This document shows, piece after piece, positions 26,399 through 37,279 of a stretch of DNA of 38,238 bases. Origin of the DNA: Chloroflexota bacterium (lineage in GTDB: Bacteria > Chloroflexota > Limnocylindria > P2-11E); assembly GCA_016183435.1 (NCBI GenBank), contig JACPEQ010000034.1, forward strand, positions 1-38,238, written 5' to 3'. The first letter of the stretch is position 1. Each line of letters starts with the position of its first letter. The notes below the pieces were generated by a model. That model was not told where the DNA came from. It saw only the letters and a program-made list of their open reading frames with translations, and made no database searches. The position numbers and the translations under genes are program-made.

Positions 26399-27406
26399 GT
26401 GCCCACGTCGCGCAGCGAGTAGGGATCGCCGCGCGTGGGGTCGATCTCGGCGATCTGGACGATCCGGCGGCGGCCGTCGCCGTCGCGCTCCTGATGCACG
26501 ACGACGTCGATGCCGTGGCGGATCTGCTCGCGGACGGCCGCGAGCGGGATGTCGATGCCCGCCATGAGCGCCATCGTCTCGAGCCGGATGAGCGCGTGGT
26601 AGGCGCCGTTCGCGTGCGCGGTCGTGAGCGAGCCGCGATGGCCGGTGTTCATCGCCTGCAGCATGTCGAGCGCCTCGCCGCCGCGGACCTCGCCGACCAA
26701 CGTTCTCCTGCGGCAGACGCAGCTCGGCGGCGTCCTCGATGGTCACGACGCGCTCGTGCGCTCCGATCGCGAACGCGAGCGCGTTCAGCGTCGTCGTCTT
26801 GCCGCTGGACGTCCCGCCGGAGACGAGGATGCTGCGGCGCCGTCGCACCGCATCCACCAGGAACGCCATGGCCTCGGCGCTCGCGGTGCCGCCGCGCACG
26901 AGGTCGTCCGGCCCGAGCGGCCGCGCCGCGAACCTCCGGATCGTGAGCACGGGACCACCGAGGGCGATCGGGGGGATCGCGGCATGGACGCGCGAGCCGT
27001 CGGGAAGGCGTGCATCGACGAGCGGGTTCGCGAGGTCGATCCGACGCCCGAGCGGAGCGACGAGCCGCTCGATGAGCACGAGGATCTCCTCCTCGTCGCG
27101 GATCTGGATCGCCGTCCGCTCGAGCTTGCCGTCGCGCTCGACCCAGACGCCGCGCGTGCCGTTGACCATGACCTCGCTCACACGGTCGTCGCGAAGCAGC
27201 GGCGCGAGCTCGCCCAGCCCGAAGAGACGGTCCTCGAACCACCGCTCGAGCGCACGCAGCTCCGTCGACGGCACGACGACGCGCTCGGCGGCGAGCGACT
27301 CGCGCAAGAGCGGAGCGATCTGCTCGCGGCGCGGACGCCCGTCGGGCTCCTCGCGCAGGCGCGAGACCAACGCGCGTTCGAGACGTGCGCGCAGCGCGAG
27401 CGTCAC
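26395..27406 (-). pseudogene. tadA/cpaF-like ATPase disrupted by an internal deletion and frameshift
   Basis: Frame A ...[44 protein letters not shown] then frame [31 protein letters not shown]...; about 37 codons present in the first tadA are replaced by 10 nt. Confidence 0.85.
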
Positions 27407-28329
27407 GCGATGTCGATCGTGAGGATCTCGGCCAGCTCGTCGTACGCGCGGCCGAGCGCGCCACCCACGATCGATGGACCGCGCACAGCGGCGCGGACGG
27501 CGGCCGGATCGTCCGGCAGGGCGCGGAACGTCGGGTGCGCACCGAGACGCTCGGCGCGGCATCGCGAGGCGATCCACCAGACCCGCTCCTCGTCGATCGA
27601 GGCGTCGATGGCGGACAGTGCCGCCGGGTCGTCGGTGCTCACGACCAGGACCCGGTCGGCGTCGTCGATGAGAGCGCGGGTGCGCTCGTCGAAGAGGGCC
27701 GGCGCGTCGACGAGCACCACGTCGGCGATCCGGACCGCGGCGCGCGCGGTGGCGGCCAGCAGAGGGACGCTCGGCATCGGCGAGACGCCGCCGATGACGC
27801 GCAGCCGCTCGCGCTCCGCGGCGACGACGGCGAGATGCTCCGTGGTGAGCTCTTCGACGAGGCCCTCGAGATCGGACCAGGACCCCGGAGCGAGGCGCAG
27901 CCACCACGCGGCGGAGCCGGAGCCCGTCGCATCCAGGACGAGGACCGAGGCGCGCGCCGACAGCCGCGCCGCGAGTCCGGCCACGAGGAGCGTGCGCCCT
28001 GCCCCTCCGCTCGGTCCGGTGACGAGCACGAGCCGGGTGGCTCCCCGTCGACGCGCGGGCACCGCCGCGGCGACGAGCGGCCCGATGGCTTCCGGTGCGG
28101 CGGACGACGCCATCGGGACGGCGCAGCCGGCTGCGCGAAGCAGCCGCTCCTGCTCGGCGCGTGCGATCGCGACACGCGGGACGTCGGGAGCGATCTCCGC
28201 CGCTTTGCCGACCGCCTCGGGATCGGCGAGGTCGACCAGAACGACCTCCGCCAGCTCATCGACGCGCTCGAGGCCGAGCACCTCGACGGCGTCGTCGAAC
28301 GCAGCGCCGCAGACGGCGACCCGGGTCAT
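27403..28329 (-). CDS. CpaE/MinD-like ATPase of the second Tad cluster
   Basis: LVLVTGPSGGAGRTLLVAGLAARLSARASVLVLDATG...ADVVLVDAP. Confidence 0.72.
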   Translation of the reverse strand: MTRVAVCGAAFDDAVEVLGLERVDELAEVVLVDLADPEAVGKAAEIAPDVPRVAIARAEQERLLRAAGCAVPMASSAAPEAIGPLVAAAVPARRRGATRLVLVTGPSGGAGRTLLVAGLAARLSARASVLVLDATGSGSAAWWLRLAPGSWSDLEGLVEELTTEHLAVVAAERERLRVIGGVSPMPSVPLLAATARAAVRIADVVLVDAPALFDERTRALIDDADRVLVVSTDDPAALSAIDASIDEERVWWIASRCRAERLGAHPTFRALPDDPAAVRAAVRGPSIVGGALGRAYDELAEILTIDIA

Positions 28330-28745
28330 CGCGTCGAGCGAAGGATCGGGATGAGCGCGAGACCGCGGGCGCGAGCGCTCGCGATGGCGGAGGCGTCCTC
28401 CGCGGTCAGCTCGACGACGAGCGTTCGCTCGTCGACGGCCATCACGCGGACCCCCGCCGCGACGTCGGACGCCGTCGCACGCTCGCTCGGGCGCGCGCCG
28501 AGCAGATCGAGGACGTCGTCGTCACGGAGGCCGGGGATGGGCGCGGAGAGCCAGGCCACCGGGATCGCGAGGGCCCACGTGCGCGGACCGAGACGCTCCG
28601 ACAGCGCAGGCGTCGGTGTCGCCGTCTGCGCCGGCGGCGGGACCGCCACGGTGACAGCCGATGCGGTCGCGAGGAGCAGGGCGGCGACCGCGACGGCCAT
28701 GCGTGGCGTCGGGCCGAGGCGCGGCGCCGCGAGGGAACGGATCAC
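28326..28745 (-). CDS. Short CpaB/RcpC-like pilus assembly protein
   Basis: ALAIPVAWLSAPIPGLRDDDVLDLLGA...VRVMAVDERTLVVELTAEDASAIASARARGLALIPILRS, CpaB-type C-terminal pattern. Confidence 0.6.
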   Translation of the reverse strand: MIRSLAAPRLGPTPRMAVAVAALLLATASAVTVAVPPPAQTATPTPALSERLGPRTWALAIPVAWLSAPIPGLRDDDVLDLLGARPSERATASDVAAGVRVMAVDERTLVVELTAEDASAIASARARGLALIPILRSTR

Positions 28746-29155
28746 GGGTTCGAGCCGAGCAGCGCGACGTGCGTCCGCCCGCTCAGCGTCACGTGGACCT
28801 CGATCTCGAAGCCGATGGCGATGACGCGCACGTCAGTTGGATCGGCACGGTCGTGCAGCCGCGCGAGGCGCGCGGCGGCGTGACGCGCCGCTCCGGCGAC
28901 AGCCGGGTCGGCGACGAACACGGCGATCTCGGCGCGACCGAGCTCGCGGCCGAGCGCGCGCACACGGTCGAACTGCAGGTCCGCGACGGCGGTGCCGGCC
29001 GCTGCCGCGGCGGCCTCGCCGGCACGCTGCGCGCGCACTCCGTCGAGGATCCGATGGGACACGCCGCTGAGCCCGACGATCGCGGCGGCCGCGACCCCGA
29101 GGAGGATGGCCGTCAGGACGAGCGCCTGGCCGCGCCCGTCGCTCAGGGCGTCCAC
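28742..29155 (-). CDS. TadG/TadE-like pseudopilin-type protein
   Basis: VDALSDGRGQALVLTAILLGVAAAAIVGLSGVSHRILDGVRAQRAGEAAA; GTGA overlap with the next gene. Confidence 0.62.
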   Translation of the reverse strand: MDALSDGRGQALVLTAILLGVAAAAIVGLSGVSHRILDGVRAQRAGEAAAAAAGTAVADLQFDRVRALGRELGRAEIAVFVADPAVAGAARHAAARLARLHDRADPTDVRVIAIGFEIEVHVTLSGRTHVALLGSNP

Positions 29156-29535
29156 TCCACCACCCGGGCCGCGGATCCACGCACGGTGACGCTCGGAAGA
29201 CCGGCGAACGACAGCGGGACGGGCACCGTGTACTCGATCGCGACCCGAAGGAGCGTGCCGCGCGGGTCCGCGGATCGCGGCGGGTCGTGCTCGCCGGGCT
29301 CGATCCTGGTACGTACGCGTGCGGGATCGAGCGGCGAGACCGCCGCTGCCACCGCCCGCGCGATCTCCTCGTCGTCGTTCGTCAACGATCCCACGCGGGC
29401 GCCCTCGGCGGCGGCATGCTCGAGCGCGAGCCGCGCGACGCCGATCTCGGAAACGAGGACGATCGCGAGCGCGAACAGCAGGAGGAACGGAAGGACGAGC
29501 GCGAACTCGACGAGCGCCTGGCCGTCGTCGCTCAC
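29143..29535 (-). CDS. TadE-like pseudopilin
   Basis: MSDDGQALVEFALVLPFLLLFALAIVLVSEIGVARLALEHAAAEGAR. Confidence 0.88.
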   Translation of the reverse strand: MSDDGQALVEFALVLPFLLLFALAIVLVSEIGVARLALEHAAAEGARVGSLTNDDEEIARAVAAAVSPLDPARVRTRIEPGEHDPPRSADPRGTLLRVAIEYTVPVPLSFAGLPSVTVRGSAARVVEWTP

Positions 29536-30572
29536 CGCGGCAACGGAAGCGCGTTGACGACCGTCCCGAGCGGTGTCGACCGCGACGCCAGCGCCGCCGT
29601 GAGCAGGGCGACGCGGGCACCTTCCTCGACGGTCCCCAGAACGCGGTCGATCGCGATGCTCGCGAGCTCGGCCTCGTTCAGCTCATCGACCGATCGGCCT
29701 TCGCTCGGCGCTCGGCGCGTCGCGATCGTGGTGCGGACGACCTCCTGCGCCAGCGGGTGATCGACGATCCGGCCGTGGCCTTCGAGCTCCGCGGCCGACG
29801 CCGGCATGTACTCGCGAACGTCCACCCGTCGATCGAGGACGTCGCGCCGAAGCACGATCGGGTCGGTCACGACGTGAAGGCGGACCGCCGCCTCGGCGCG
29901 GACCGGCAGCGGCGCGCGTGTGCGGGCGAGGTCGCGGACGGCGTCGCTCGTCGGATCGTGGGCGCCCGTGAGGCGCGCCGCGAGGCTCGCGCCGGTCGCG
30001 AACAGCACGTCGGCCTCGAGGGCGGGTCTGATCGCCCGCGCGGCGTTCGCGCCGTTGTGCGGGCTCGCCAGGGCGACGTACGTGGCGATGCCGGTGACCG
30101 TCTTGGAGAGAGCGCGGTCCGCGACGACCCCGCCCATCGAATACGCGAGCACGTGCACCGCTCCGCACTCCTCGGACGCGTCCGCGATCACCGATCTGAG
30201 CTCTTCGCCGTTCCGGCTGACGTCACCGCTGGTGCGGTACGAGCCCTCGTGGACGCCGAAGCGGATCGTCCGGAAGCGGGCGTCGTCGGCGATGTCGCCG
30301 AGCGCGGCGCGGAAGAAGCCCTCGTCGCTGTTGTCGGTCGGTGAACCGAGACCGCCGACGATCACGACGCACTCCGGCCGCGCGTCCGATGGTGGCCGAG
30401 CGGGCGTCGGATGGAGCGGGCGAAGGATCGTGCAGGCAGGGTGGCCCGGGGCGGTATCGCACGCGCCGCCATCGGCGGCGGCGGGCCCCGTGAGCGGGAC
30501 CGCAGTGAGCGCCACGACGAGCGGCAGCGCGAGGTGGATGGGCGGCAGCACGGGTCCGGTCCATCGGCTCAC
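29532..30572 (-). CDS. Secreted alpha/beta-hydrolase / lipase-like protein
   Basis: N-terminal signal-like segment LALPLVVALTAVPLTGPAAADG; VVIVGGLGSPTDN; nucleophile elbow HVLAYSMGGVVADRAL; SPHNGANAARA. Confidence 0.75.
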   Translation of the reverse strand: MSRWTGPVLPPIHLALPLVVALTAVPLTGPAAADGGACDTAPGHPACTILRPLHPTPARPPSDARPECVVIVGGLGSPTDNSDEGFFRAALGDIADDARFRTIRFGVHEGSYRTSGDVSRNGEELRSVIADASEECGAVHVLAYSMGGVVADRALSKTVTGIATYVALASPHNGANAARAIRPALEADVLFATGASLAARLTGAHDPTSDAVRDLARTRAPLPVRAEAAVRLHVVTDPIVLRRDVLDRRVDVREYMPASAAELEGHGRIVDHPLAQEVVRTTIATRRAPSEGRSVDELNEAELASIAIDRVLGTVEEGARVALLTAALASRSTPLGTVVNALPLPR

Positions 30573-30604
30573 ACTTGTGCCGAGGAGCAGACGCCCGGGT
30601 GGGC

Positions 30605-31330
30605 CTAGGGCCGAGCCCTCGCGACCTCCGCCGCGGAGCGCTGCGCGGCGAGCTCCTCGCTGTCGTCGAGGGGCTCGAGCTGGACCCCGCCGTGGCGGCG
30701 CTCGAGCGCCCAGACCAGCAGCATGTCCGCGAGCCACGGGTTCTTCGGCAGGACGGAGCCGTGGCAGTACGTGCCCACGAGCCGGCCCTGCACGGCGCCT
30801 TCGGTCTTGTCCTCGCCGTTGTTGCCGTGGCCGACGACGACGGTCGCGAGCGCGCGGGCCTGTGGCCCCAGGTACGTGTACCCGGAGTGGTTCTCGAAGC
30901 CGATGAGCGTCCCCAGCGGCGCCGCGGCGAGCAGGTTGCCGACGAAGCGGACCTTGCCGGCGCGCGTCGTCACGTCCATCGCGCCCAGCCCCGGGATCGA
31001 GGGGCCCTCCGCGGGCACGTACTCGTGGCCGAGGAGCTGGTAGCCGCCGCACACCGAGAGCGCCGCGGCGCCCGCGGCGAACGCTTGCCGGAGGGCGTTG
31101 CCGTTCGCGCTCCGCAGGTCCTTGGAGACGACGTCCTGACCCTGATCCTGGCCGCCGCCGAAGAAGTACAGGTCGGCCCACTCCGGATCGAGCGTCTCAC
31201 CCGCCTGGAGATCACGCGTCTCGACGCCGATGCCGCGCCACCGCGCCCGCTGCGCAAGGGTGATGACGTTGCCGCGGTCGCCGTAGATGCACATGAGGTC
31301 GGGATAGAGGTGGCAGATGCGCAGGTCCAC
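30605..31330 (-). CDS. gatD: Lipid II isoglutaminyl synthase glutaminase subunit GatD
   Basis: ICHLYPDLMCIYGDRGNVITL, FFGGGQDQGQ, LSVCGGYQLLGHEY, GTYCHGSVLPKNPWLAD. Confidence 0.93.
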   Translation of the reverse strand: MDLRICHLYPDLMCIYGDRGNVITLAQRARWRGIGVETRDLQAGETLDPEWADLYFFGGGQDQGQDVVSKDLRSANGNALRQAFAAGAAALSVCGGYQLLGHEYVPAEGPSIPGLGAMDVTTRAGKVRFVGNLLAAAPLGTLIGFENHSGYTYLGPQARALATVVVGHGNNGEDKTEGAVQGRLVGTYCHGSVLPKNPWLADMLLVWALERRHGGVQLEPLDDSEELAAQRSAAEVARARP

Positions 31331-31352
31331 GTTCTCACGATCCTATCGACCC

Positions 31353-31394
31353 GTCCCCCGGGCGCGCAGACCGAGGCGCCGCGGCGACGAGGTC
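31353..31394. repeat. 42-nt dispersed repeat, copy 2 (upstream of gatD)
   Basis: gtcccccgggcgcgcagaccgaggcgccgcggcgacgaggtc; 40/42 identical to 12195-12236, same orientation. Confidence 0.9.
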
Positions 31395-31650
31395 AATCCC
31401 CCGGTTCGGTGTACCCCACGCGCAGCTCGCTCATCCACTCCTCGAGCTCGATCCCCATCGGATCGGTCGCCGGCATGCCGACGCGCGACACGTGCTTCGT
31501 GCGCGGAGGCTCGGGCAGAGGTCGCGCTACACGGTGCTGACCGAGGAGGAGTATCGAGACCGGGGGGCGCCCGCTGCCGCGGCTGACGTCCTTCATCGAC
31601 GTCGACAGTGGGACCGCGAACGTCACGCGCGAAAGTGCCGTTCGGGCCGT

Positions 31651-33039
31651 TCAGTCCTCCCAGAACTGGCGGACGTAGCCCATACGCGCGAGCGCGTCGC
31701 GGAGCGCGAGCATCGCGGTGTAGGTCGTGACGATCACGACCTCCTCACCGGCCGGAGCGAGGTCGATCGCGCAGCGGATGGCCGCGGCCCAGCCGTCCAC
31801 GACCTGCATGCGCTCGCGTGCCAGGCCGCCGTATTTGAATCGGAGCGCGAGGTCTCGCGCGCGCAGCCCCGTGACGACGGCGTGCTCGACGGCGGGCACG
31901 AGCGCCTCGAAGTCCGCGTCCCAGATCCACGACACGTCGCGGCCGTCCGCGTCGCGGTCGTTGAGCGCGGCGAGCAGCCGGTGCCGGCCGCCCTGCTCGA
32001 GCAGCGCGCCGATCGCCGCGTTGAAGCCGGCCGGGTTCTTCACCAGGACGATCCGGAGGTGCCGGCCCTCGGCCTCGATCGTCTCGAGCCGGCCGAACGC
32101 CGGGCGGAACGCCGCGATCGCGCGGGCGGCCGTGGGCACGCCGATGTCGAGCGCGCGTGCCACGGCGACCGCTGCGAGCGCGTTGTACGCGTTGTACAGG
32201 CCCGGCAGCGGGACCTCGATCGGGTCGACCGCGGAGGCGATCGCACCGGCCAGCCGGAGCCAGCTGCGGTCACGCCGCAGCTCGACCTCGACGGCGGCCA
32301 CGTCGCGCGGCGGTCGGGTCAGGCCGCAGCCAGGGCACGTCCAATCGCCGACGTGCCCGAGGACCACACGCTCGTAGCGCAGGCGCCGGTCGCACCTCGG
32401 GCAGTGCGTCGCGTCGCTGATCGACTGCGCGACGCGCCCGCCCACGCTCGGATCGTCGATGCCGAAGTACACGGTGGGACCGCGATGGTCGTCGCCAAGA
32501 CGGGCGACGATCGGATCGTCGGCGTTCAGCACGAGCATCGTCGTCTCTGGCAGCGTCGCGAACGACGACGCCATCCTGCGCGCCAGCTGGTCGACCTCGA
32601 AGTACCGGTCGAGCTGGTCGCGGAAGAGGTTCGTGACCAGGACGACCCGCGGCTCGATGCGCCCGATCACGCGCGCCACGGAGGCCTCGTCGACCTCGAA
32701 GATCGCGACGTCTCCGTGCGGCGCGCCGGTCCAGTCGGCCTGCGCGAGCAGCGCGGCGGCGATCCCGCGGTCGAGGTTCGATCCGGACCGGTTGTGGATC
32801 GGCGACCACCCTGCCGCACGGACGACGTCGGCGAGCATCCGCGTGGTGGTCGTCTTTCCGTTCGTCCCAGACACGAGCACGGCGCCGTGGGCGAGCCCGG
32901 CGGTCATCGCCGCGATGGCGCCCGGGTCCACGGCGAGCGTGACGAGGCCGGGGAGGGCGGTCGCCCCGCGTCCGAGCGCTCGCAGTCCCGCGCGCGTCAG
33001 CTTGCCGGCGGCGACGGCGGCGGTGGTGCGAAGGGACAC
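31651..33039 (-). CDS. murT: Lipid II isoglutaminyl synthase Mur-ligase-like subunit MurT
   Basis: VLVSGTNGKTTTTRMLADV, HNRSGSNLDRG, NLFRDQLDRY, zinc ribbon CPRCDRRLRY...WTCPGCG, KNPAGFNAAI. Confidence 0.95.
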   Translation of the reverse strand: MSLRTTAAVAAGKLTRAGLRALGRGATALPGLVTLAVDPGAIAAMTAGLAHGAVLVSGTNGKTTTTRMLADVVRAAGWSPIHNRSGSNLDRGIAAALLAQADWTGAPHGDVAIFEVDEASVARVIGRIEPRVVLVTNLFRDQLDRYFEVDQLARRMASSFATLPETTMLVLNADDPIVARLGDDHRGPTVYFGIDDPSVGGRVAQSISDATHCPRCDRRLRYERVVLGHVGDWTCPGCGLTRPPRDVAAVEVELRRDRSWLRLAGAIASAVDPIEVPLPGLYNAYNALAAVAVARALDIGVPTAARAIAAFRPAFGRLETIEAEGRHLRIVLVKNPAGFNAAIGALLEQGGRHRLLAALNDRDADGRDVSWIWDADFEALVPAVEHAVVTGLRARDLALRFKYGGLARERMQVVDGWAAAIRCAIDLAPAGEEVVIVTTYTAMLALRDALARMGYVRQFWED

Positions 33040-33076
33040 TGGAGGTCAGGCTAGTCGAGCGAGGGTCGGGCCCCGA

Positions 33077-33664
33077 TCAGGCGGGGACGGGCGGCATGTC
33101 GCGGATGACCTGCTCGAGCTCGTCGACGGCGCGGCCGAGACGCAGCGCGAGGATCTTCGCGGCGTCGCCGTCGGCACCCGGATCGTGGAGCTGGCCCTGC
33201 GCCTCAAGGCGTGCGAGCAGAGCGACCGCGGAGCGCAGCCGCGCGATGCCAAGCGATGCGGGCAGCGTCCGGCGCAGCGCGGCGACACGCTCCTCGAGCC
33301 GCTCGAGCCGCCGCCGCAGCTCGTTCTCCATCTCCTCGGGCGTGAGGCGTTCGAGCCGTTCGACGTCGGCGGCGAGCTGGTCCATCTCGCGCTGGACGAT
33401 CTGGGCCGCGCGCTCGAGCGAGTGCCCCTTGTCGAGGGCCTGGCGGATCCGGATCACCTTCTCCATCGCGAAGACGTCGTAGTCGTGCTCGCTGTCGGGC
33501 GACGGGCGCACGAGCCCTTTCTTGGTCCAGTAGATGAGCTGCCGCGGCGTCACCCGGCACACCCGCGCCGCCTCCGCCGCGGACAGCCGCAGCCGCGCGA
33601 GCACCTCGCCGTCGTTCGCCACGACGACCTGCGCCAGCGCCTCCCGACCCTCGGTCTTCGCCAT
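33077..33664 (-). CDS. MerR-family transcriptional regulator
   Basis: LSAAEAARVCRVTPRQLIYWTKKGLVRPSPDSEHDYDVFAMEKVIRIRQALDKGHSLERAAQIV. Confidence 0.85.
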   Translation of the reverse strand: MAKTEGREALAQVVVANDGEVLARLRLSAAEAARVCRVTPRQLIYWTKKGLVRPSPDSEHDYDVFAMEKVIRIRQALDKGHSLERAAQIVQREMDQLAADVERLERLTPEEMENELRRRLERLEERVAALRRTLPASLGIARLRSAVALLARLEAQGQLHDPGADGDAAKILALRLGRAVDELEQVIRDMPPVPA

Positions 33665-34027
33665 CGGAGGCGCGATCGTGGCATCGGTGCCCGGTCATGT
33701 CAACGGATCAGACAGATGGAGCAGAGACCGCCAATGGCACGGGCCGTTGGACGCTAGGTCCTGCCGGTCCGCCTTCTCGCCACCTTCTTCAGCACGCGAT
33801 CGGGTGCCGGTGCACGGAGTGACTGGCGATACGCGATCTTCACCGACGCACGGTAGAGACGGATCGCGGTCTTTGGACCGAGGTCCGCCCAGAGCCGGCC
33901 GACCTCGACCGCGATCGGATCCGGAGCGTCGCTCTTCGCGCCGCGCACGGCGTCGATGACCGCTGCGTCCCAGCCCGTGGTGGAGGAACCGACGGCGTCG
34001 ACGATGCGGACCGCGCTGGGTACGGTC

Positions 34028-35428
<1,401 letters not shown>

Positions 35429-35585
35429 CAGATGTACGCTTCCAGCGCACAATCGCGACTGCGCGCCCCTTCCGTCCGTCTGCTCCCCACTGCGATCGGC
35501 ATGCTCTGTCCCCTATGCGTACATGTCAAACCGACCAGGGACGCGCCCGGGAGTGGTGGCGGGGGGCAGAAGCCAACGCCCGTCG

Positions 35586-36794
35586 CTACTCGACGTCGCG
35601 GATGGAGCGGAAGAAGGCCCCGACGACCGCGACCGCGAACGTGAGCGCTCCCGCCGCGGCGAGAAGGGGTTGGACCGGGACATCCTCGGCGAGACCGCCG
35701 CTGATCAGGATCATCGGAAGCCACGTCAGGTGCAGCAGAGCGGTCCGCGCGCCGAACACGCGCGCGCGCAGCGCGGGTGGCGTCACCTCCTGCGACAGCG
35801 TCACGTTCGACACGAAGAAGAGCACGTTCGCGAACCCGGCGAGCACGAGCAGTGCGAGCGTCAACGGAAGCCCTGAGGATGCGGCGATGAGCACGACGAC
35901 GACACCGTATGTCGCGAATCCGCCCACGATGAGCCGGCCCTTGCGGATGCCACGCGACACGATCGGGTAGATCACCCCCGCGATCACCGCACCGGCAGCG
36001 ATCGCGGCTTCCGTCGCTGCGAACTCCTCCGCGCCCAGGCCGTACTCCCGGAAGACCAGCACCGGGATCAACCCGTTCATGACCGGGAGCGACAGCTGCG
36101 CGAGCAGGGAGAAGATCGTGTTCGCGCGCAGGACAGTGTGGTCGCGGAGCACCCGGGCGCCGTCCGCGGCATCCGAGAGGACGCCACCCCAGGACAGACG
36201 ACGTGACGCCCGTGAGTGTTGGTCGATCATCCTTAGGAGGATCCCCGAGAGGGCGAACGTGGCCGCGTCGACGTAGAAGGCGCCTTCCCCGAGCACCGCG
36301 ACGAGCGCACCGGCGGCCAGCACGCCGACGATCTCGACCGTCCGATCGGACGCATACACGAGCGAGTTGCTCGTGCCGAGCTGTTCCGCGGGCACGAGCT
36401 CGGGAACGATCGCGAGCCGCGCCGGGTTGAACACGGTCGAGCACAGCGCGGCGACGAGCACGAGCGCATACGCGACCCCCAGCGGCGCCTGGAACCCGAG
36501 CGTCAGCGGGATGGCGCCGATCGCGAGGGCGCGGATGAGATCGCTCGCGATCATCGCCCGCCGGTGGCCCACGGCGTCGGCGATGGCGCCGCCGAAGAAG
36601 CCGAAGATCGCGTACGGCAACGACGCCATGACCACTGCGACGGCCGTGGAGAGCGCCGAGTGCGTGATCTGCCAGGTCACGTACGCGAGCGCGACGACGG
36701 TGATCCGGTCACCGAATCCACTGATGACCTGCGCGGACCAGAGCAGAGCGAAGTTCGGCGAGCGCAGCGCGGCCAGCGAGCGGGCGGCGTTCAT
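35586..36794 (-). CDS. MFS transporter
   Basis: RSLAALRSPNFALLWSAQVISGFGDRITVVALAYVTW, 10-12 TM; ATGA overlap with DUF5317. Confidence 0.88.
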   Translation of the reverse strand: MNAARSLAALRSPNFALLWSAQVISGFGDRITVVALAYVTWQITHSALSTAVAVVMASLPYAIFGFFGGAIADAVGHRRAMIASDLIRALAIGAIPLTLGFQAPLGVAYALVLVAALCSTVFNPARLAIVPELVPAEQLGTSNSLVYASDRTVEIVGVLAAGALVAVLGEGAFYVDAATFALSGILLRMIDQHSRASRRLSWGGVLSDAADGARVLRDHTVLRANTIFSLLAQLSLPVMNGLIPVLVFREYGLGAEEFAATEAAIAAGAVIAGVIYPIVSRGIRKGRLIVGGFATYGVVVVLIAASSGLPLTLALLVLAGFANVLFFVSNVTLSQEVTPPALRARVFGARTALLHLTWLPMILISGGLAEDVPVQPLLAAAGALTFAVAVVGAFFRSIRDVE

Positions 36795-37279
36795 CGCCGA
36801 CGCATCCACGCGAACGGCACCCAGAACCCTCCGGCCGTGAGCAGCACGTCACCGACGCTGTAGACGCTCCGGAACAGCGCCACCGGGATGCGGTCGGCAA
36901 GCATGGCGAGAGCGGTAGCGTCGGTGAGCGGAACGTGGAGCGCGTCGCCGGGCATGCGCGCGCCGGCCGCGGCAAGGGCGACGGTGTCGACAGGCATTCC
37001 CCCGTTCGCGGCGACGACGGTGAGGTTCAAGGCAGCGCCGCCCACGATCAGGAACATGCCGGGCACGACCGTGTTGGCCGCAGCGACCGCGACGATCCCC
37101 GCGAACGCGAGGACGTAAAGGGCCGCGGCAAGATCGCCCGCGCCGCCCGCGACCAGCCGCAGCCCGACCGCGAGCGCCAGGAAAGGCCACCACCGGATGC
37201 GGAGATCGGCGAGTCGGGTGAGGCTGCCGCGGAGCGCCAGTCCCGCGACGATGCCAAGGACGGGGCCGCTAGCCAGCAT
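36791..37279 (-). CDS. DUF5317-like membrane protein
   Basis: RIRWWPFLALAVGLRL...NTVVPGMFLIVGGAALNLTVVAANGGMPV. Confidence 0.75.
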   Translation of the reverse strand: MLASGPVLGIVAGLALRGSLTRLADLRIRWWPFLALAVGLRLVAGGAGDLAAALYVLAFAGIVAVAAANTVVPGMFLIVGGAALNLTVVAANGGMPVDTVALAAAGARMPGDALHVPLTDATALAMLADRIPVALFRSVYSVGDVLLTAGGFWVPFAWMRRR

